From contig NZ_JAIWPT010000007.1 in assembly GCF_021191695.1 (NCBI RefSeq), positions 1 to 64,000 on the forward strand: DNA of 64,000 bases, read 5' to 3'. Under the pieces are notes generated by a model, which saw nothing but the letters and a program-made list of their open reading frames with translations, did not search any database and was not told the origin of the DNA. Shown here one piece after another: positions 8,373 through 19,180 of this stretch (positions are counted from its first letter, which is position 1; every line of letters begins with the position of its first letter). Position numbers and translations under genes: made by a program. The stretch comes from Proluteimonas luteida (GTDB taxonomy: Bacteria; Pseudomonadota; Gammaproteobacteria; Xanthomonadales; Xanthomonadaceae).

Positions 8373-9851
8373 ATGGCTGACGCATCTTTCCTGTCCACGC
8401 TGGGCAAACCATCGCTGTTGCGCGAGGCCAACCTGATCGACGGCCACTGGATCGAGCTGGGCGAGGGACCAGCGATCGAGGTGGACAATCCGTCGACCGG
8501 CAAGTTGCTGGGACGCGTGCCCTCGCTTGGCGCGGCGGACGCCGCACGCGCCATCGCCGCGGCCAGGCGCGCGCTGCCGGCCTGGCGCGCACTGACCGCC
8601 GGGCAACGCGCGGGCATGCTGCGCAAGCTGTTCGACCTCATGCTCCGGCACCAGGAAGACCTGGCGCGGATCATGACCGCCGAGCAGGGCAAGCCGTTGG
8701 CCGAAAGCCGGGGCGAGATCGCCTATGCGGCCGGCTTCATCGAATGGTTCGCGGAGGAGGGCAAGCGTATCTACGGCGACACCATTCCGCAGCATCTGCC
8801 GGGCCGCCGGTTGATCGTGCAGAAGGAACCGATCGGCGTATTCGCCGCCATCACGCCGTGGAACTTTCCCGCCGCGATGATCACCCGCAAAGCGGGCGCT
8901 GGCTGGGCGGCCGGCTGCACCGGGGTGATCAGGCCAGCCAGTCAGACCCCGTTCTCGGCGCTGGCGCTGGCGGCGCTGGCGGACGAGGCGGGACTGCCGC
9001 CTGGCGTGTGCAATGTCATCACCGGGCCCGGAGCGTTGATCGGCGCGGAGATGACGTCCAGTCCCGACGTGCGCAAGCTCTCGTTCACCGGCAGCACCGA
9101 GGTCGGCGCGCAGCTGCTGGCGCAATGTGCGCCGACGATCAAGAAGACCGGCATGGAGCTGGGCGGCAACGCACCGTTCATCGTGTTCGAGGACGCCGAC
9201 CTCGATGCGGCCGTCCAGGGCGCTGTCGCCTCCAAGTTCCGCAACGCCGGCCAGACCTGCGTGTGCACCAACCGCTTCCTGGTGCAGGACAGCGTATACG
9301 ACGTCTTCGTCGCCAGGCTCACGGCCGCTGTCGAGGCGCTGCAGGTCGGGGACGGATTCCAGCCGGGCGTCACGATCGGGCCGCTGATCGACGACGCGGC
9401 GGTACGCAAGGCACAGGCACACGTGGACGACGCGGTGGCGCGGGGCGCCAGGGTGCTGGTCGGCGGTACGCGCCACGCGCGCGGCGGCAATTTCTTCACG
9501 CCCACGGTGCTCGTGGACGTGCCGCGTGAGGCGCGGATCTTCGCAGAGGAGACCTTTGGCCCGGTCGCGCCGCTGTTCCGCTTCCACGCCGAGGACGAGG
9601 CCATCGCGATGGCCAACGATACCCCGTTCGGGCTGGCCGCGTACTTCTACAGCCGCGATGTCGGCCGGGTGATGCGCGTGGCCGAACGTCTGGAGTACGG
9701 CATCGTCGGCATCAACGAGGGCCTGATCTCCACCGAAGTGGCGCCGTTTGGTGGGATGAAGGCTTCGGGTCTCGGGCGGGAGGGGTCGAAATACGGGATC
9801 GAGGATTATCTGGAAACCAAGTATCTGTGCCTGGGCGGCCTCGGGATCTGA
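8373..9851 (+). CDS. gabD: NAD(P)-dependent succinate-semialdehyde dehydrogenase family protein
   Basis: A 492-residue aldehyde dehydrogenase closely similar to E. coli GabD along its length, predicted to oxidise succinate semialdehyde to succinate in the cytoplasm. The general base Glu262 (ELGG) and nucleophile Cys296 (GQTCVC) are present. Cys298 forms the C-x-C pair that acts as a redox switch in human SSADH. The cofactor-binding segment is unusual: the normally invariant Lys of the LKPAS motif is Arg187 (IRPAS), and the preceding helix reads AGAGWAAGC rather than the common AGPALAAGC. That may change NAD/NADP use. It sits 114 bases after the dehydrogenase and may serve the same catabolic route. 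Confidence 0.85.
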   Translation: MADASFLSTLGKPSLLREANLIDGHWIELGEGPAIEVDNPSTGKLLGRVPSLGAADAARAIAAARRALPAWRALTAGQRAGMLRKLFDLMLRHQEDLARIMTAEQGKPLAESRGEIAYAAGFIEWFAEEGKRIYGDTIPQHLPGRRLIVQKEPIGVFAAITPWNFPAAMITRKAGAGWAAGCTGVIRPASQTPFSALALAALADEAGLPPGVCNVITGPGALIGAEMTSSPDVRKLSFTGSTEVGAQLLAQCAPTIKKTGMELGGNAPFIVFEDADLDAAVQGAVASKFRNAGQTCVCTNRFLVQDSVYDVFVARLTAAVEALQVGDGFQPGVTIGPLIDDAAVRKAQAHVDDAVARGARVLVGGTRHARGGNFFTPTVLVDVPREARIFAEETFGPVAPLFRFHAEDEAIAMANDTPFGLAAYFYSRDVGRVMRVAERLEYGIVGINEGLISTEVAPFGGMKASGLGREGSKYGIEDYLETKYLCLGGLGI

Positions 9852-9927
9852 CCGCCTGAGCTTTTGGCGGGTGTCACGTTCGCCGGTCCGCAGGGCGGTG
9901 CGGTTACGCCGACCAGGATCGATGCCG

Positions 9928-11775
9928 CTATCCGGGCGACGGTGGGTCGTGGGCCGGCGGCGTGTTCAACGACCTGCTTTCACGCCGCGGGCGGGTCAGC
10001 GGCGTCGGCTTCGGGCCCGGCGCGTCGGTGTTCTTCAGCAGCAGCGGGATGCCGGCACGGGTGTCGTTGCTGACGGTTTCCAGTTCGAAGCGCTCGGCAT
10101 CGAGTCGGCGGACCTGGACGGCGATCGCATCGGTCTCGTCTTCCGGCACGCCGAGTTCGCGCAGCACCGCGGCGCCGAACAGTACCGCCGACTCGAAGGT
10201 CTCGCGGATCTGGAAATCGACGCCGGCATTGACCAGTTGCAGCGCGTGCTCGCGGTCGAACGAGCGCGCCAGCAGCCTGGCTTGCGGAAATTCGTGTGCG
10301 GCCAGCTCGACGATGCGGTCGGTCGCGGCGCGGTCGTCGACGCAGACGGCAATGGCGCGCGCCGTGCGGGCGCCGGATGCATGCAGCACGTCGAGCCGGG
10401 TGCCGTCGCCGTAGTAGACCTTGAAGCCGAACTCGGCCGCGCTCTGGATCATCTCGATGTCGGTGTCGATGATCGTCACGTCGATGTCGCGTGCCAGCAG
10501 CGACTGGCTCATGACCTGGCCGAAGCGGCCGAAGCCGATGATCAGCACGCTGCCACTCTGGCCGTCGACGGCTTCGACATCGCCCGGCCGCGCCTGCGTG
10601 CCCTTGATGGTGAAACGCCGCGTTGCCAGGACGACCAGCGGCGTCAGCGCCATCGACAGCACGACGATCGCGGTGAGGTTGGCGTTGACCTCAGCGTCGA
10701 TCAGGCCGGTCGCCGCCGCGGTGGAGAACAGCACGAACGCGAACTCGCCGCCCTGCGCCATCAGCACCGCGCGTTCCAGCGCCTCGGCGCGGTCGCTGCG
10801 GGTCAGGCGCGCGACGACGTAGATGCACAGTGCCTTGGTCGCCATCGCCGCGAGCACGGCGCCGACGATCAGCGGCCAGTTCGCCGCGACTACCGCCAGG
10901 TCCAGCGCCATGCCGACGCCGAGGAAGAACAGCCCGAGCAGGATGCCGCGGAACGGTTCGACGTCAGCCTCGATCTGGTGGCGGAACGAAGACTCCGACA
11001 GCAGCACGCCGGCCAGGAACGCGCCCATCGCCATCGACAGTCCGCCGAGCTGCATCAGCAGTGCCGCGCCGAGCACGACCAGCAGGGCCGCTGCGGTCAT
11101 GACCTCGCGCGCCTTCGCCGCGGCGAGGATGCGGAACATCGGGTTGAGCAGGTAGATGCCGGCGACGACCAGGCCCGCCAGCGACGCGACGCCGATGCCG
11201 ACCGAGATCCAGCGCGACGGGGCGTCCGCGGCCGCTTCCGGCGCCGGTGCGAGGAACGCGATCAGCGCCAGCAACGGCACGATCAGCAGGTCTTCGAACA
11301 GCAGCACCGAGACGATCTTCTGCCCGTGCGGCAACGCGATCTCGCCGCGCTCGGCCAGCAGTTGCATGACCACCGCGGTCGAGGTCATCACGAAACCGGC
11401 GGCGCCGACGAACGCCACCGGCCAGGCGAAGCCCGCCAGCCGGCCGAGCAGGGTCAGCGCGGTGATCGCGACACCGATCTGCAGCGCGCCGAGGCCGAAG
11501 ATCTGGCGGCGCAGGCTCCACAGGTGCGAGGGACGCATTTCCAGGCCGATGACGAACAGGAACATCACCACGCCCAGCTCGGCGACATGCAGGATCGACT
11601 GCGGATGGGAGAACCAGCCGAACCCGAACGGTCCGATCAGCAGGCCGGCGGCGAGGTAGCCCAGAACCGACCCGAGTCCAAGCCTGCGGAAGATCGGTAC
11701 CGCGACGACCGCCGCGCCGAGCAGGGCGACGACGCGGACCAGTTGTTCGGTGGCGACCACGGTGTCACTGGCCAT
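9928..11775 (-). CDS. KefB/KefC/YbaL-type monovalent cation:proton antiporter with RCK domain
   Basis: A 615-residue inner-membrane CPA2 antiporter. About 12 hydrophobic segments span residues 1-390, including GYLAAGLLIGPFGFG and FLFVIGLEM typical of the Kef family. A RCK_N Rossmann domain follows (VLIIGFGRFGQVMSQSL), ending in a proline-rich tail. Family members export K+ in exchange for H+ during electrophile stress, gated by nucleotide or glutathione adducts at the RCK domain. No KefF/KefG ancillary gene is adjacent. Start ATG 11775 is supported by AGGAGA eight bases upstream; the frame extends further upstream without similarity. Convergent with gabD across a 76-base gap. Confidence 0.9.
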   Translation of the reverse strand: MASDTVVATEQLVRVVALLGAAVVAVPIFRRLGLGSVLGYLAAGLLIGPFGFGWFSHPQSILHVAELGVVMFLFVIGLEMRPSHLWSLRRQIFGLGALQIGVAITALTLLGRLAGFAWPVAFVGAAGFVMTSTAVVMQLLAERGEIALPHGQKIVSVLLFEDLLIVPLLALIAFLAPAPEAAADAPSRWISVGIGVASLAGLVVAGIYLLNPMFRILAAAKAREVMTAAALLVVLGAALLMQLGGLSMAMGAFLAGVLLSESSFRHQIEADVEPFRGILLGLFFLGVGMALDLAVVAANWPLIVGAVLAAMATKALCIYVVARLTRSDRAEALERAVLMAQGGEFAFVLFSTAAATGLIDAEVNANLTAIVVLSMALTPLVVLATRRFTIKGTQARPGDVEAVDGQSGSVLIIGFGRFGQVMSQSLLARDIDVTIIDTDIEMIQSAAEFGFKVYYGDGTRLDVLHASGARTARAIAVCVDDRAATDRIVELAAHEFPQARLLARSFDREHALQLVNAGVDFQIRETFESAVLFGAAVLRELGVPEDETDAIAVQVRRLDAERFELETVSNDTRAGIPLLLKNTDAPGPKPTPLTRPRRESRSLNTPPAHDPPSPG

Positions 11776-11943
11776 CGGGCTGTCTCCTGCACGGGGCGGA
11801 CCGTCACGGCAGCACGAACCGCCGGCGACCGCAATGCCTTTCGCGGGCGCGGCCCGAGGGTGCGCGTCCGTGCCCGGCACCCGGCGCCGCCGGCGTGCGG
11901 GCGGGTCGTGGCACGGGGCCGGGCGCCCCGGCCGCACCGCCCC

Positions 11944-13644
11944 TCAATCCGGCGCGGGCGGCGCCGGTGGCGGAACCTGGGGAAGGGAGGCGTCGTGGCT
12001 CCGGTCGCGCCCCGCGGACTTGGCCTGGTAGAGCGCGGCGTCGGCGCGCTTGAGCAGGTCGATCTCGCGGCGTTCCAGCACCGGGTCGAAGGTGGCCGCG
12101 CCGATGCTCAGGGTGACGTGTGGCGCGGTTGCCGACCGCGGGTGCGCGATCGCCATTCCACGCACGGCGTCGAGCAGCGAAGCGGCGATCGATGCGGCGG
12201 CGTGCGCCGAGGTCTCGGGCAGGATCAGCACCAGCTCGTCGCCCCCGTAGCGTGCGGCGAGGTCGCGGGGCCGGCGTGCCCACTGCAGCAGCGACGCCGC
12301 GATCCGGCGCAGCACTTCGTCGCCGGCCTGGTGCCCGCGGCTGTCGTTGTAGTGCTTGAAGTGATCGACATCGATCAGCAGCAGCGACAGTGGCCGCTGG
12401 CTGCGACGTGCCGAGGCCATCTCGCGCGCCAGCGTGGCGTCGAACAGGAAGCGGTTGGCCAGTCCGGTGAGTCCGTCGGAACTGGCCTGGCGCTGCGATT
12501 TGCGCAGTCGCGACGCCATCAGGATCGCGGCGCCGGCCAGCAGCGTCAGCAGCGTGGCGCCCGGCGGGAACCAGATCCGCGCCAGCCACAGCAGCACGCA
12601 GGCGAGCAGCGTCAGTGCCGCGGAGATCCCCATCAGCGACCAGACCGTCCCGGCACGTCGACGCGGGCGCGCCAGCGCGACCGGCAGCAGTACCAGCGCC
12701 GCGCCCGCGAGCATCTGCTGCCAGGCCGGCATCGGCAGGATCGCGCCGTCCTGCAGCAGGGTGTTGAGCAGGTTGGCGTGGTAGCCGAGTGCGCTCTGGC
12801 CGATGCCGTCGTCCGCTGCCGGCGTGGTCACGCGGGTGCCGAGGCCGCTGGCATCGGCGCCGACGATCAGCCAGCGGCCGCGCAGCAGCGATGCGGGCAC
12901 GCTGCCGTCGAGCACGTCGACATACGACACCGCGTGGAAAGCGGCGGGCGGCGCGAACGGCATCAGGATGCGGTCGTCGCGGACCCACTGGTACGGGGAG
13001 AGCGGACCGGTCTTGGCGGTTTCGGCACGTCGCGCCCATGGTGGCACCGCGGCCCGCGCGGCCGGGTCGAGGTCGCGCAGCGCCAGCGCCAGTGCCGGCC
13101 AGTGCGCCGACCCCAGCCCGGCGTGCAGTGCCGCGCGGCGGGCGACGCCGTCGCGGTCGAGATCGATCTCCACGTGCGCCAGTGCCGCCGATGCGTCGAT
13201 CAGCGCCGGCAGCGGCATCAGTTCGGTCGGCAACGCGCCGCCCAGGCCGCCATCGACCATCACCGGCAGCACCACGCGTCCGTTGCGCGCGATGGCCGCG
13301 GCCAGTGCGCGGTCGATATCCGGGTCGGCGTCGGGCTCGGCGAACAGTACGTCGAGCGCGACGCCGCGCGGCGGCGCCGCCTGCAGGCGTTCGAGCAGCC
13401 GGGTGTGGGTGCTGCGTGGCCAGGGCCAGCGGCCGAGCGCGGCCAGGCTGCGATCGTCGACGACGACCTGCACGATGCGATCGTCGACCGCCGGGCGGGC
13501 ACCCGCCTGCAGGCGGTCGTAGAGCCACATGTCGGCACGCCAGGTCGCGCCGATGGCGGTCAGCAGCACCAGCACGGCCACGCCGGTCACCCCGGCCAGC
13601 AGGCGTTCGGGCGGAATGCGGAACCGGGCCGCGAGCCTCGTCAC
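11944..13644 (-). CDS. CHASE2-GGDEF diguanylate cyclase
   Basis: A 566-residue membrane sensor. One N-terminal transmembrane segment (about 15-33) is followed by an extracytoplasmic CHASE2 domain, three clustered transmembrane helices (about 320-400) and a cytoplasmic GGDEF domain. The signature reads GGDEL from 467, preceded five residues earlier by RPRD (458-461), the RxxD inhibitory site that binds c-di-GMP. Active cyclases normally have GGDEF/GGEEF; GGDEL retains the metal-binding Glu and is probably active. GTG 13644 overlaps the stop of the upstream FecR gene as GTGA, so the two are translationally coupled. Likely converts an envelope signal to c-di-GMP. Confidence 0.88.
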   Translation of the reverse strand: MTRLAARFRIPPERLLAGVTGVAVLVLLTAIGATWRADMWLYDRLQAGARPAVDDRIVQVVVDDRSLAALGRWPWPRSTHTRLLERLQAAPPRGVALDVLFAEPDADPDIDRALAAAIARNGRVVLPVMVDGGLGGALPTELMPLPALIDASAALAHVEIDLDRDGVARRAALHAGLGSAHWPALALALRDLDPAARAAVPPWARRAETAKTGPLSPYQWVRDDRILMPFAPPAAFHAVSYVDVLDGSVPASLLRGRWLIVGADASGLGTRVTTPAADDGIGQSALGYHANLLNTLLQDGAILPMPAWQQMLAGAALVLLPVALARPRRRAGTVWSLMGISAALTLLACVLLWLARIWFPPGATLLTLLAGAAILMASRLRKSQRQASSDGLTGLANRFLFDATLAREMASARRSQRPLSLLLIDVDHFKHYNDSRGHQAGDEVLRRIAASLLQWARRPRDLAARYGGDELVLILPETSAHAAASIAASLLDAVRGMAIAHPRSATAPHVTLSIGAATFDPVLERREIDLLKRADAALYQAKSAGRDRSHDASLPQVPPPAPPAPD

Positions 13645-15335
13645 AGGGCGAGCAGCAGCAGCGCGGCGGCGCCGGCCAGGATCTTGCACGACCGGCAGCC
13701 GAGTTCGATGGTCTGGGTCGGTCCGAAGTCGTCGACGTGGCCGTCGCCGTGCAGCGGCTGCACCCGCAGGTACCAGGTACCCGAGCGCACTTCCGGCAGA
13801 GCGATCCGGTTGTCGTCGACGATGCGGTCGATCGTCGGCGTGGCGAAATCGGCGCGCCGCGACAGCTGGAAACGGTAGCGGGTGTCCTCCTCGCCGGCCT
13901 GCCAGCGCACCTGTAGCGCGCCGTCGGGTCCGTCGCTGGCGATGTCGGGCGGCTGGGCGGGGGCGGACACGGTGAACGCCACCGGATCGCCCCAGGGGCC
14001 GTCGCGGCCGCGGTCGTCGGACGCACCCACGCGCCAGTAGTAACCGCCCGGCGCCAGCGCGGCGTCGCTGCGCGCCTCCGCGCGGCGCAGGCCGCTCAGG
14101 TCGACGAGCGGGGTGGCGAAGTCGTCGCCGGCCGCGACCTGCAGACGGTAGGTCTGCGGGGTTTCCGCGGCGGTCCAGCGGAAGCGCGGACGGGGACCCG
14201 GTACGCCGGCATCCTGCGTGGGCGCGACCGCGAACGGCGGCGCGGGTTGCGCCGCCACCTGCAGCGGGCGTTCCGCGTCGGCACCCTCGATGCCCTGCGG
14301 GTCGATCGCACGCACCCGCGCGTACAGCGCGCCCTCGCCATGGAACGACAGCCGCACCTCGGGTGCCTCGGTCGCCGTGTCCTGCAGCAGGGTCAGGAAC
14401 GCCGGGCTGTCGCTGACCTGGACCCGGTAGCCGGTGGCGCCCGCCACCGCGGGCCAGCCGACCGTCGCGGGCATGCGTTCGACCAGGTCCGGCCACGCCG
14501 ACACATCGGGTGCCGGCAACAGGGGGCGCGGGTCGCCGGGTCGGCCGTCGGCATCCCCGGCGACGCCGTGCCCCGCGCGCAACGGAACCTGGCGGCCGGC
14601 GCCGCTGACATCGACCCGGCCCTCGAGCACTTCCGAGCGGGTCAGGCGCCCGTCGCTACCCACCCGGAAGCGGGTGCCGCGCACGCTCGACATCAGCCCG
14701 GGAGTATCGACGATGAAGCGCGAGGCGGGCCCGCGGCTGCGTTGCACGCTGTTGCCCACGCGCCCGCGCGGCAGGCGCAGCCGCGTATCCACCATGCCGG
14801 TGCGGCCGTAGGCGCTGAGCCGGTCGAGATGCAGTTCGCTGTCGCCATACAGCTGCAGCTGCGAGCCGTCGGCGAACTCCAGGGTCAGGCTGGCATCGGC
14901 GGCGGTATGCAGCACCGTGCCAGCCGCCAGACGCATGCCGGCCTGCACCGGCCGGGCGGCGGCATCCAGCGCCGCGGTGGCTTCGCCGGCGACCGCGACC
15001 ACCGTGGCCGGCGCCGGCTGCTGGCGCAGCCAGCGGACCGGGATCCGCAACTGCGAGCCGGGAACCAGCCGCGCAGGGTCGTCGACCGCGTTGTGCGCCT
15101 GCAGGTCCTGCCACGGCACCTGCGGGCGCAGGTGGGTCCGGGCCAGATCCCAGATCGTGTCGCCGGGGCGGACGCGGTAGTGCCAGTCCTGTGCCGACAC
15201 GCTGCCGCAGGCGAGCAGCAGCGCCGCCAGCAGGCCGCAAGCGCACCAGCCCGGCCGCCGCGAACGCGGACGCGCAGGTGGGGCGGCGTCGCCGCAGTCC
15301 GGGGACGATTCCCTGTATTCGCGCAACTCGTTCAA
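13641..15335 (-). CDS. LysM- and FecR-domain envelope protein
   Basis: A 564-residue exported protein: signal sequence around residues 30-48 (LLAALLLACGSVSAQ), LysM peptidoglycan-binding domain (YRVRPGDTIWDLARTHL, about 52-97), FecR domain (about 115-230, with GMVDTRLRLPRGRV and GLMSSVRGTRFRV), then fibronectin-like repeats that each include a YRVQVS/YRLQVA/YRFQLS strand, and a hydrophobic C-terminal tail (ILAGAAALLLLAL). No in-frame ATG suits the signal peptide; TTG 15335 after a GGGGGCAAGGGA stretch is chosen, so the start is uncertain. Coupled by GTGA to the CHASE2-GGDEF gene, it probably supplies the envelope input for that cyclase. Confidence 0.82.
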   Translation of the reverse strand: MNELREYRESSPDCGDAAPPARPRSRRPGWCACGLLAALLLACGSVSAQDWHYRVRPGDTIWDLARTHLRPQVPWQDLQAHNAVDDPARLVPGSQLRIPVRWLRQQPAPATVVAVAGEATAALDAAARPVQAGMRLAAGTVLHTAADASLTLEFADGSQLQLYGDSELHLDRLSAYGRTGMVDTRLRLPRGRVGNSVQRSRGPASRFIVDTPGLMSSVRGTRFRVGSDGRLTRSEVLEGRVDVSGAGRQVPLRAGHGVAGDADGRPGDPRPLLPAPDVSAWPDLVERMPATVGWPAVAGATGYRVQVSDSPAFLTLLQDTATEAPEVRLSFHGEGALYARVRAIDPQGIEGADAERPLQVAAQPAPPFAVAPTQDAGVPGPRPRFRWTAAETPQTYRLQVAAGDDFATPLVDLSGLRRAEARSDAALAPGGYYWRVGASDDRGRDGPWGDPVAFTVSAPAQPPDIASDGPDGALQVRWQAGEEDTRYRFQLSRRADFATPTIDRIVDDNRIALPEVRSGTWYLRVQPLHGDGHVDDFGPTQTIELGCRSCKILAGAAALLLLAL

Positions 15336-15756
15336 TCCCTTGCCCCCGTCGCTGGAGCGGCGATTGTACGGGCTGGTCGAGCGCGGCCGGCCGCAGCGCG
15401 GGGAGGGAATGGCTGTCTGCGCGCTGTCGCCGCGCCGCGCGGGACTGGAGCCGGAGGCCGGCGTAGCGTAGACTCCGTCCCGTTCTGCAACACGGCTGCC
15501 CCGTCCGACGCGATCCGCGCCGACGGATACGATCCTGGTACGCCTTCCGCATTGGTCGGTCTTCGACCCGCGCGGACTTATTCCGCACGTCTTTCGTCGC
15601 GCAGACACGGCCCGGAGCATCCGGCAGCCGTCAAACCCTTGCCCGCCGCGCGGTTCTGGATAGCTCCGGGCAAGACTTCCCACGATCCCTGCCGGGTCCG
15701 TCGCGTTCGCGCGGGCAAGCCGGCGGTGTCGCGCGGAAGCGCAAGGAGTTCCACAG

Positions 15757-17154
<1,398 letters not shown>

Positions 17155-17179
17155 TCAACGGCGCCCGCGTCAACGAAAG

Positions 17180-17204
17180 GGGCCGGCATTCGCCGGCCCT
17201 TTTT
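17180..17204 (+). terminator. rho-independent terminator of rhlE
   Basis: GGGCCGGC (17180-17187), loop ATTC, GCCGGCCC (17192-17199), then five T. It lies 26 bases after the helicase stop and between convergent genes. Confidence 0.92.
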
Positions 17205-17223
17205 CATGGGGCAAGAAAAGCGC

Positions 17224-19113
17224 TCAGCCGGCCGCTGCTTCCGCCTCCACTGCCGGCGCCTGCGCATCGTCGGGCGCATCCGCTTCCGGCCGTGCCTGCA
17301 CCGCGGCGATCCACGCATCGATCTTCGCTTCAAGTACCGCCAGCGGCACCGAGCCGTCCTTCAGTACCTCGGCATGGAACTCACGGATGTCGAAGCGCTC
17401 GCCGAGCGCGGCTTCGGATTTCGCGCGCAGTTCCTTGATCTTCAGCTCGCCGATCTTGTACGCCAGCGCCTGGCCCGGCCAGGCGATGTAGCGCTCGGCC
17501 TCGGCGACCGCGTCGGGCTCGCTGACCGAGGAGTTCTCGAACATGTAGTCGAGCACCTGCTGGCGGGTCCAGCCCTTGCTGTGCAGGCCGGTGTCGACGA
17601 CCAGCCGCACCGCGCGCCACAGCTCGCCCTGCAGGCGGCCGAAGTAGCTGTAGGGATCGGTGTACAGGCCCAGGTCCTTGCCCAGGCCCTCGGCATACAG
17701 GCCCCAGCCCTCGATGAAGGCGGTCTCGCCGCCGAAGCGGCGGAACGCCGGCAGGTCGGTCAGTTCCTGCTGCAGCGCCAGCTGGAAATGATGGCCGGGA
17801 ATCGCCTCGTGCAGGAACAGGTCCTCGGCGTCCCAGGTCTTGCGCGTGGGCAGGTCGAAGGTGTTGACGTAGAAGATGCCCGGGCGGCTGCCGTCCTCGC
17901 TCGGGGTCATGTATTCACCGCCCGCGGCCGATTCGGCGCGGAACGCCTCGATCGGGCGGATCTCGAAGCCGGCCTTCGGGGTCAGCGAGAACAGCTCGGG
18001 TATGCGCGTCTCGACCTTGGCTTCCAGCGCCCGGTAATGCGCGAGCAACGCGCTCTCCGAGCGGAACTCGAAGCGCCTGTCGGTCTGCATGAACCTGAAG
18101 AAATCCTGCAGCGAGCCATTGAAGCCGACCTCGGCCATGACCCCGCGGATTTCCTCGTGGATGCGCGCCACCTCGTCGAGGCCGATTTGGTGGATCTCCT
18201 CCGGCGGCAGCGTCGTCGTGGTCTGCTGCTTCGCCGAGAACGCATACCAGGCCATGCCGTCGGGCAGGGCGTCGATGCCGACGCTGTCGCGCGTGTGCGG
18301 CAGATAGTCGTTGGCGATGAAGTCGCGCTGGCGCTGGATCGCGGGATTGATCTGCTCGCTGATCAGGCTGCGGAAGGCGGCGGCCAGGCGTTCGCGCTCG
18401 GCCTCGGGGATGGCGTCGGGGAACTGCTTGACCGGCCCCCAGAACGGGCTGTCCTCGGGTTTGTCGGCCAGCACCGCGTCGAGCTGCGGCAGCACCTTTT
18501 CCATCACCACGCGCGGCTGCACCACGTTGGCCTCGATGCCGGCACGCATGTTGGCGATGTCGGTGTCGATCAGCACCGGCAGGCGCGCGCCGCGCTTGAG
18601 CCAGTTGTCGTAGTCCTGCACGGTCTCGAACGGCTGCGCGGTCTGGCCCGAGCCCAGCATCACCGCGTAGGTGACGACGCTGCCCATCTGGTTGACCGGC
18701 AGCATCCATGACGGGAAGCGCTCGGCCTCGAGCGCGGTGCGGCGCTCCTCGACGAAGATGCGGTAGCTCAGCAGGTCCTGGCCTTCCAGGCCCGCCTCGC
18801 CGATCGCCTCGACCTGCTTGAGCCAGCGCTCGTTGAATTCGCGGGTCTGCGCGCGGTATTCGGCGCTGCCGAAATCCGGCAGCTGGTCGTTGTAGCGCAT
18901 GTCGCCCTGGAACGTCGCCAGCACCGGGTTGCGCTGCAGGGTTTCCTCCCAGAACTCCGCGTACAGCGCGGTCAGGCGCCCGGCCTTAGCGGCGGCGTCC
19001 TCGGGCGCGGTTTCGGCGACCGGCGCGGCGGCCGGGGCCGCGTCGCGGCTGCAGGCGGTGAGGCCCGCACCCGACAGGGCGAGGGCGATGGCGACGACGA
19101 GCGGACGGGTCAT
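17224..19113 (-). CDS. DUF885 lipoprotein, putative zinc metallopeptidase
   Basis: A 629-residue exported lipoprotein: signal peptide with lipobox LTAC and lipidated Cys21. The DUF885 body contains HEAIPGHH at 435-442, an HExxxGHH-type metal site, and a downstream EGWGLYAE segment whose Glu can be the third ligand. DUF885 proteins are widespread in Xanthomonadaceae and thought to be periplasmic or outer-membrane peptidases, with little experimental support. Start ATG 19113 has AGGAG seven bases upstream. The C-terminus is an Ala/Glu-rich tail. It ends 20 bases beyond the rhlE terminator, with DUF502 67 bases upstream on the same strand. Confidence 0.88.
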   Translation of the reverse strand: MTRPLVVAIALALSGAGLTACSRDAAPAAAPVAETAPEDAAAKAGRLTALYAEFWEETLQRNPVLATFQGDMRYNDQLPDFGSAEYRAQTREFNERWLKQVEAIGEAGLEGQDLLSYRIFVEERRTALEAERFPSWMLPVNQMGSVVTYAVMLGSGQTAQPFETVQDYDNWLKRGARLPVLIDTDIANMRAGIEANVVQPRVVMEKVLPQLDAVLADKPEDSPFWGPVKQFPDAIPEAERERLAAAFRSLISEQINPAIQRQRDFIANDYLPHTRDSVGIDALPDGMAWYAFSAKQQTTTTLPPEEIHQIGLDEVARIHEEIRGVMAEVGFNGSLQDFFRFMQTDRRFEFRSESALLAHYRALEAKVETRIPELFSLTPKAGFEIRPIEAFRAESAAGGEYMTPSEDGSRPGIFYVNTFDLPTRKTWDAEDLFLHEAIPGHHFQLALQQELTDLPAFRRFGGETAFIEGWGLYAEGLGKDLGLYTDPYSYFGRLQGELWRAVRLVVDTGLHSKGWTRQQVLDYMFENSSVSEPDAVAEAERYIAWPGQALAYKIGELKIKELRAKSEAALGERFDIREFHAEVLKDGSVPLAVLEAKIDAWIAAVQARPEADAPDDAQAPAVEAEAAAG

Positions 19114-19180
19114 GCGGAGCTCCTGGGGCGAATGGCGTCGATGCTGGACAGGCGCGGGGGCGGGCGGCAAGGGCCGAAGG

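Noticed and set aside
9871..13878. A 1335-codon rightward open frame opposite the antiporter and CHASE2-GGDEF genes
   Set aside because: Low-complexity Arg/Gln/His/Asp-rich translation with no family resemblance. It is an antisense shadow of GC-rich coding sequence; the leftward genes have clear domains.
14026..14496. Longer N-terminus for the CHASE2-GGDEF protein
   Set aside because: That part is antiphase to the FecR gene; GTG 13644 overlaps the FecR stop and precedes the transmembrane segment.
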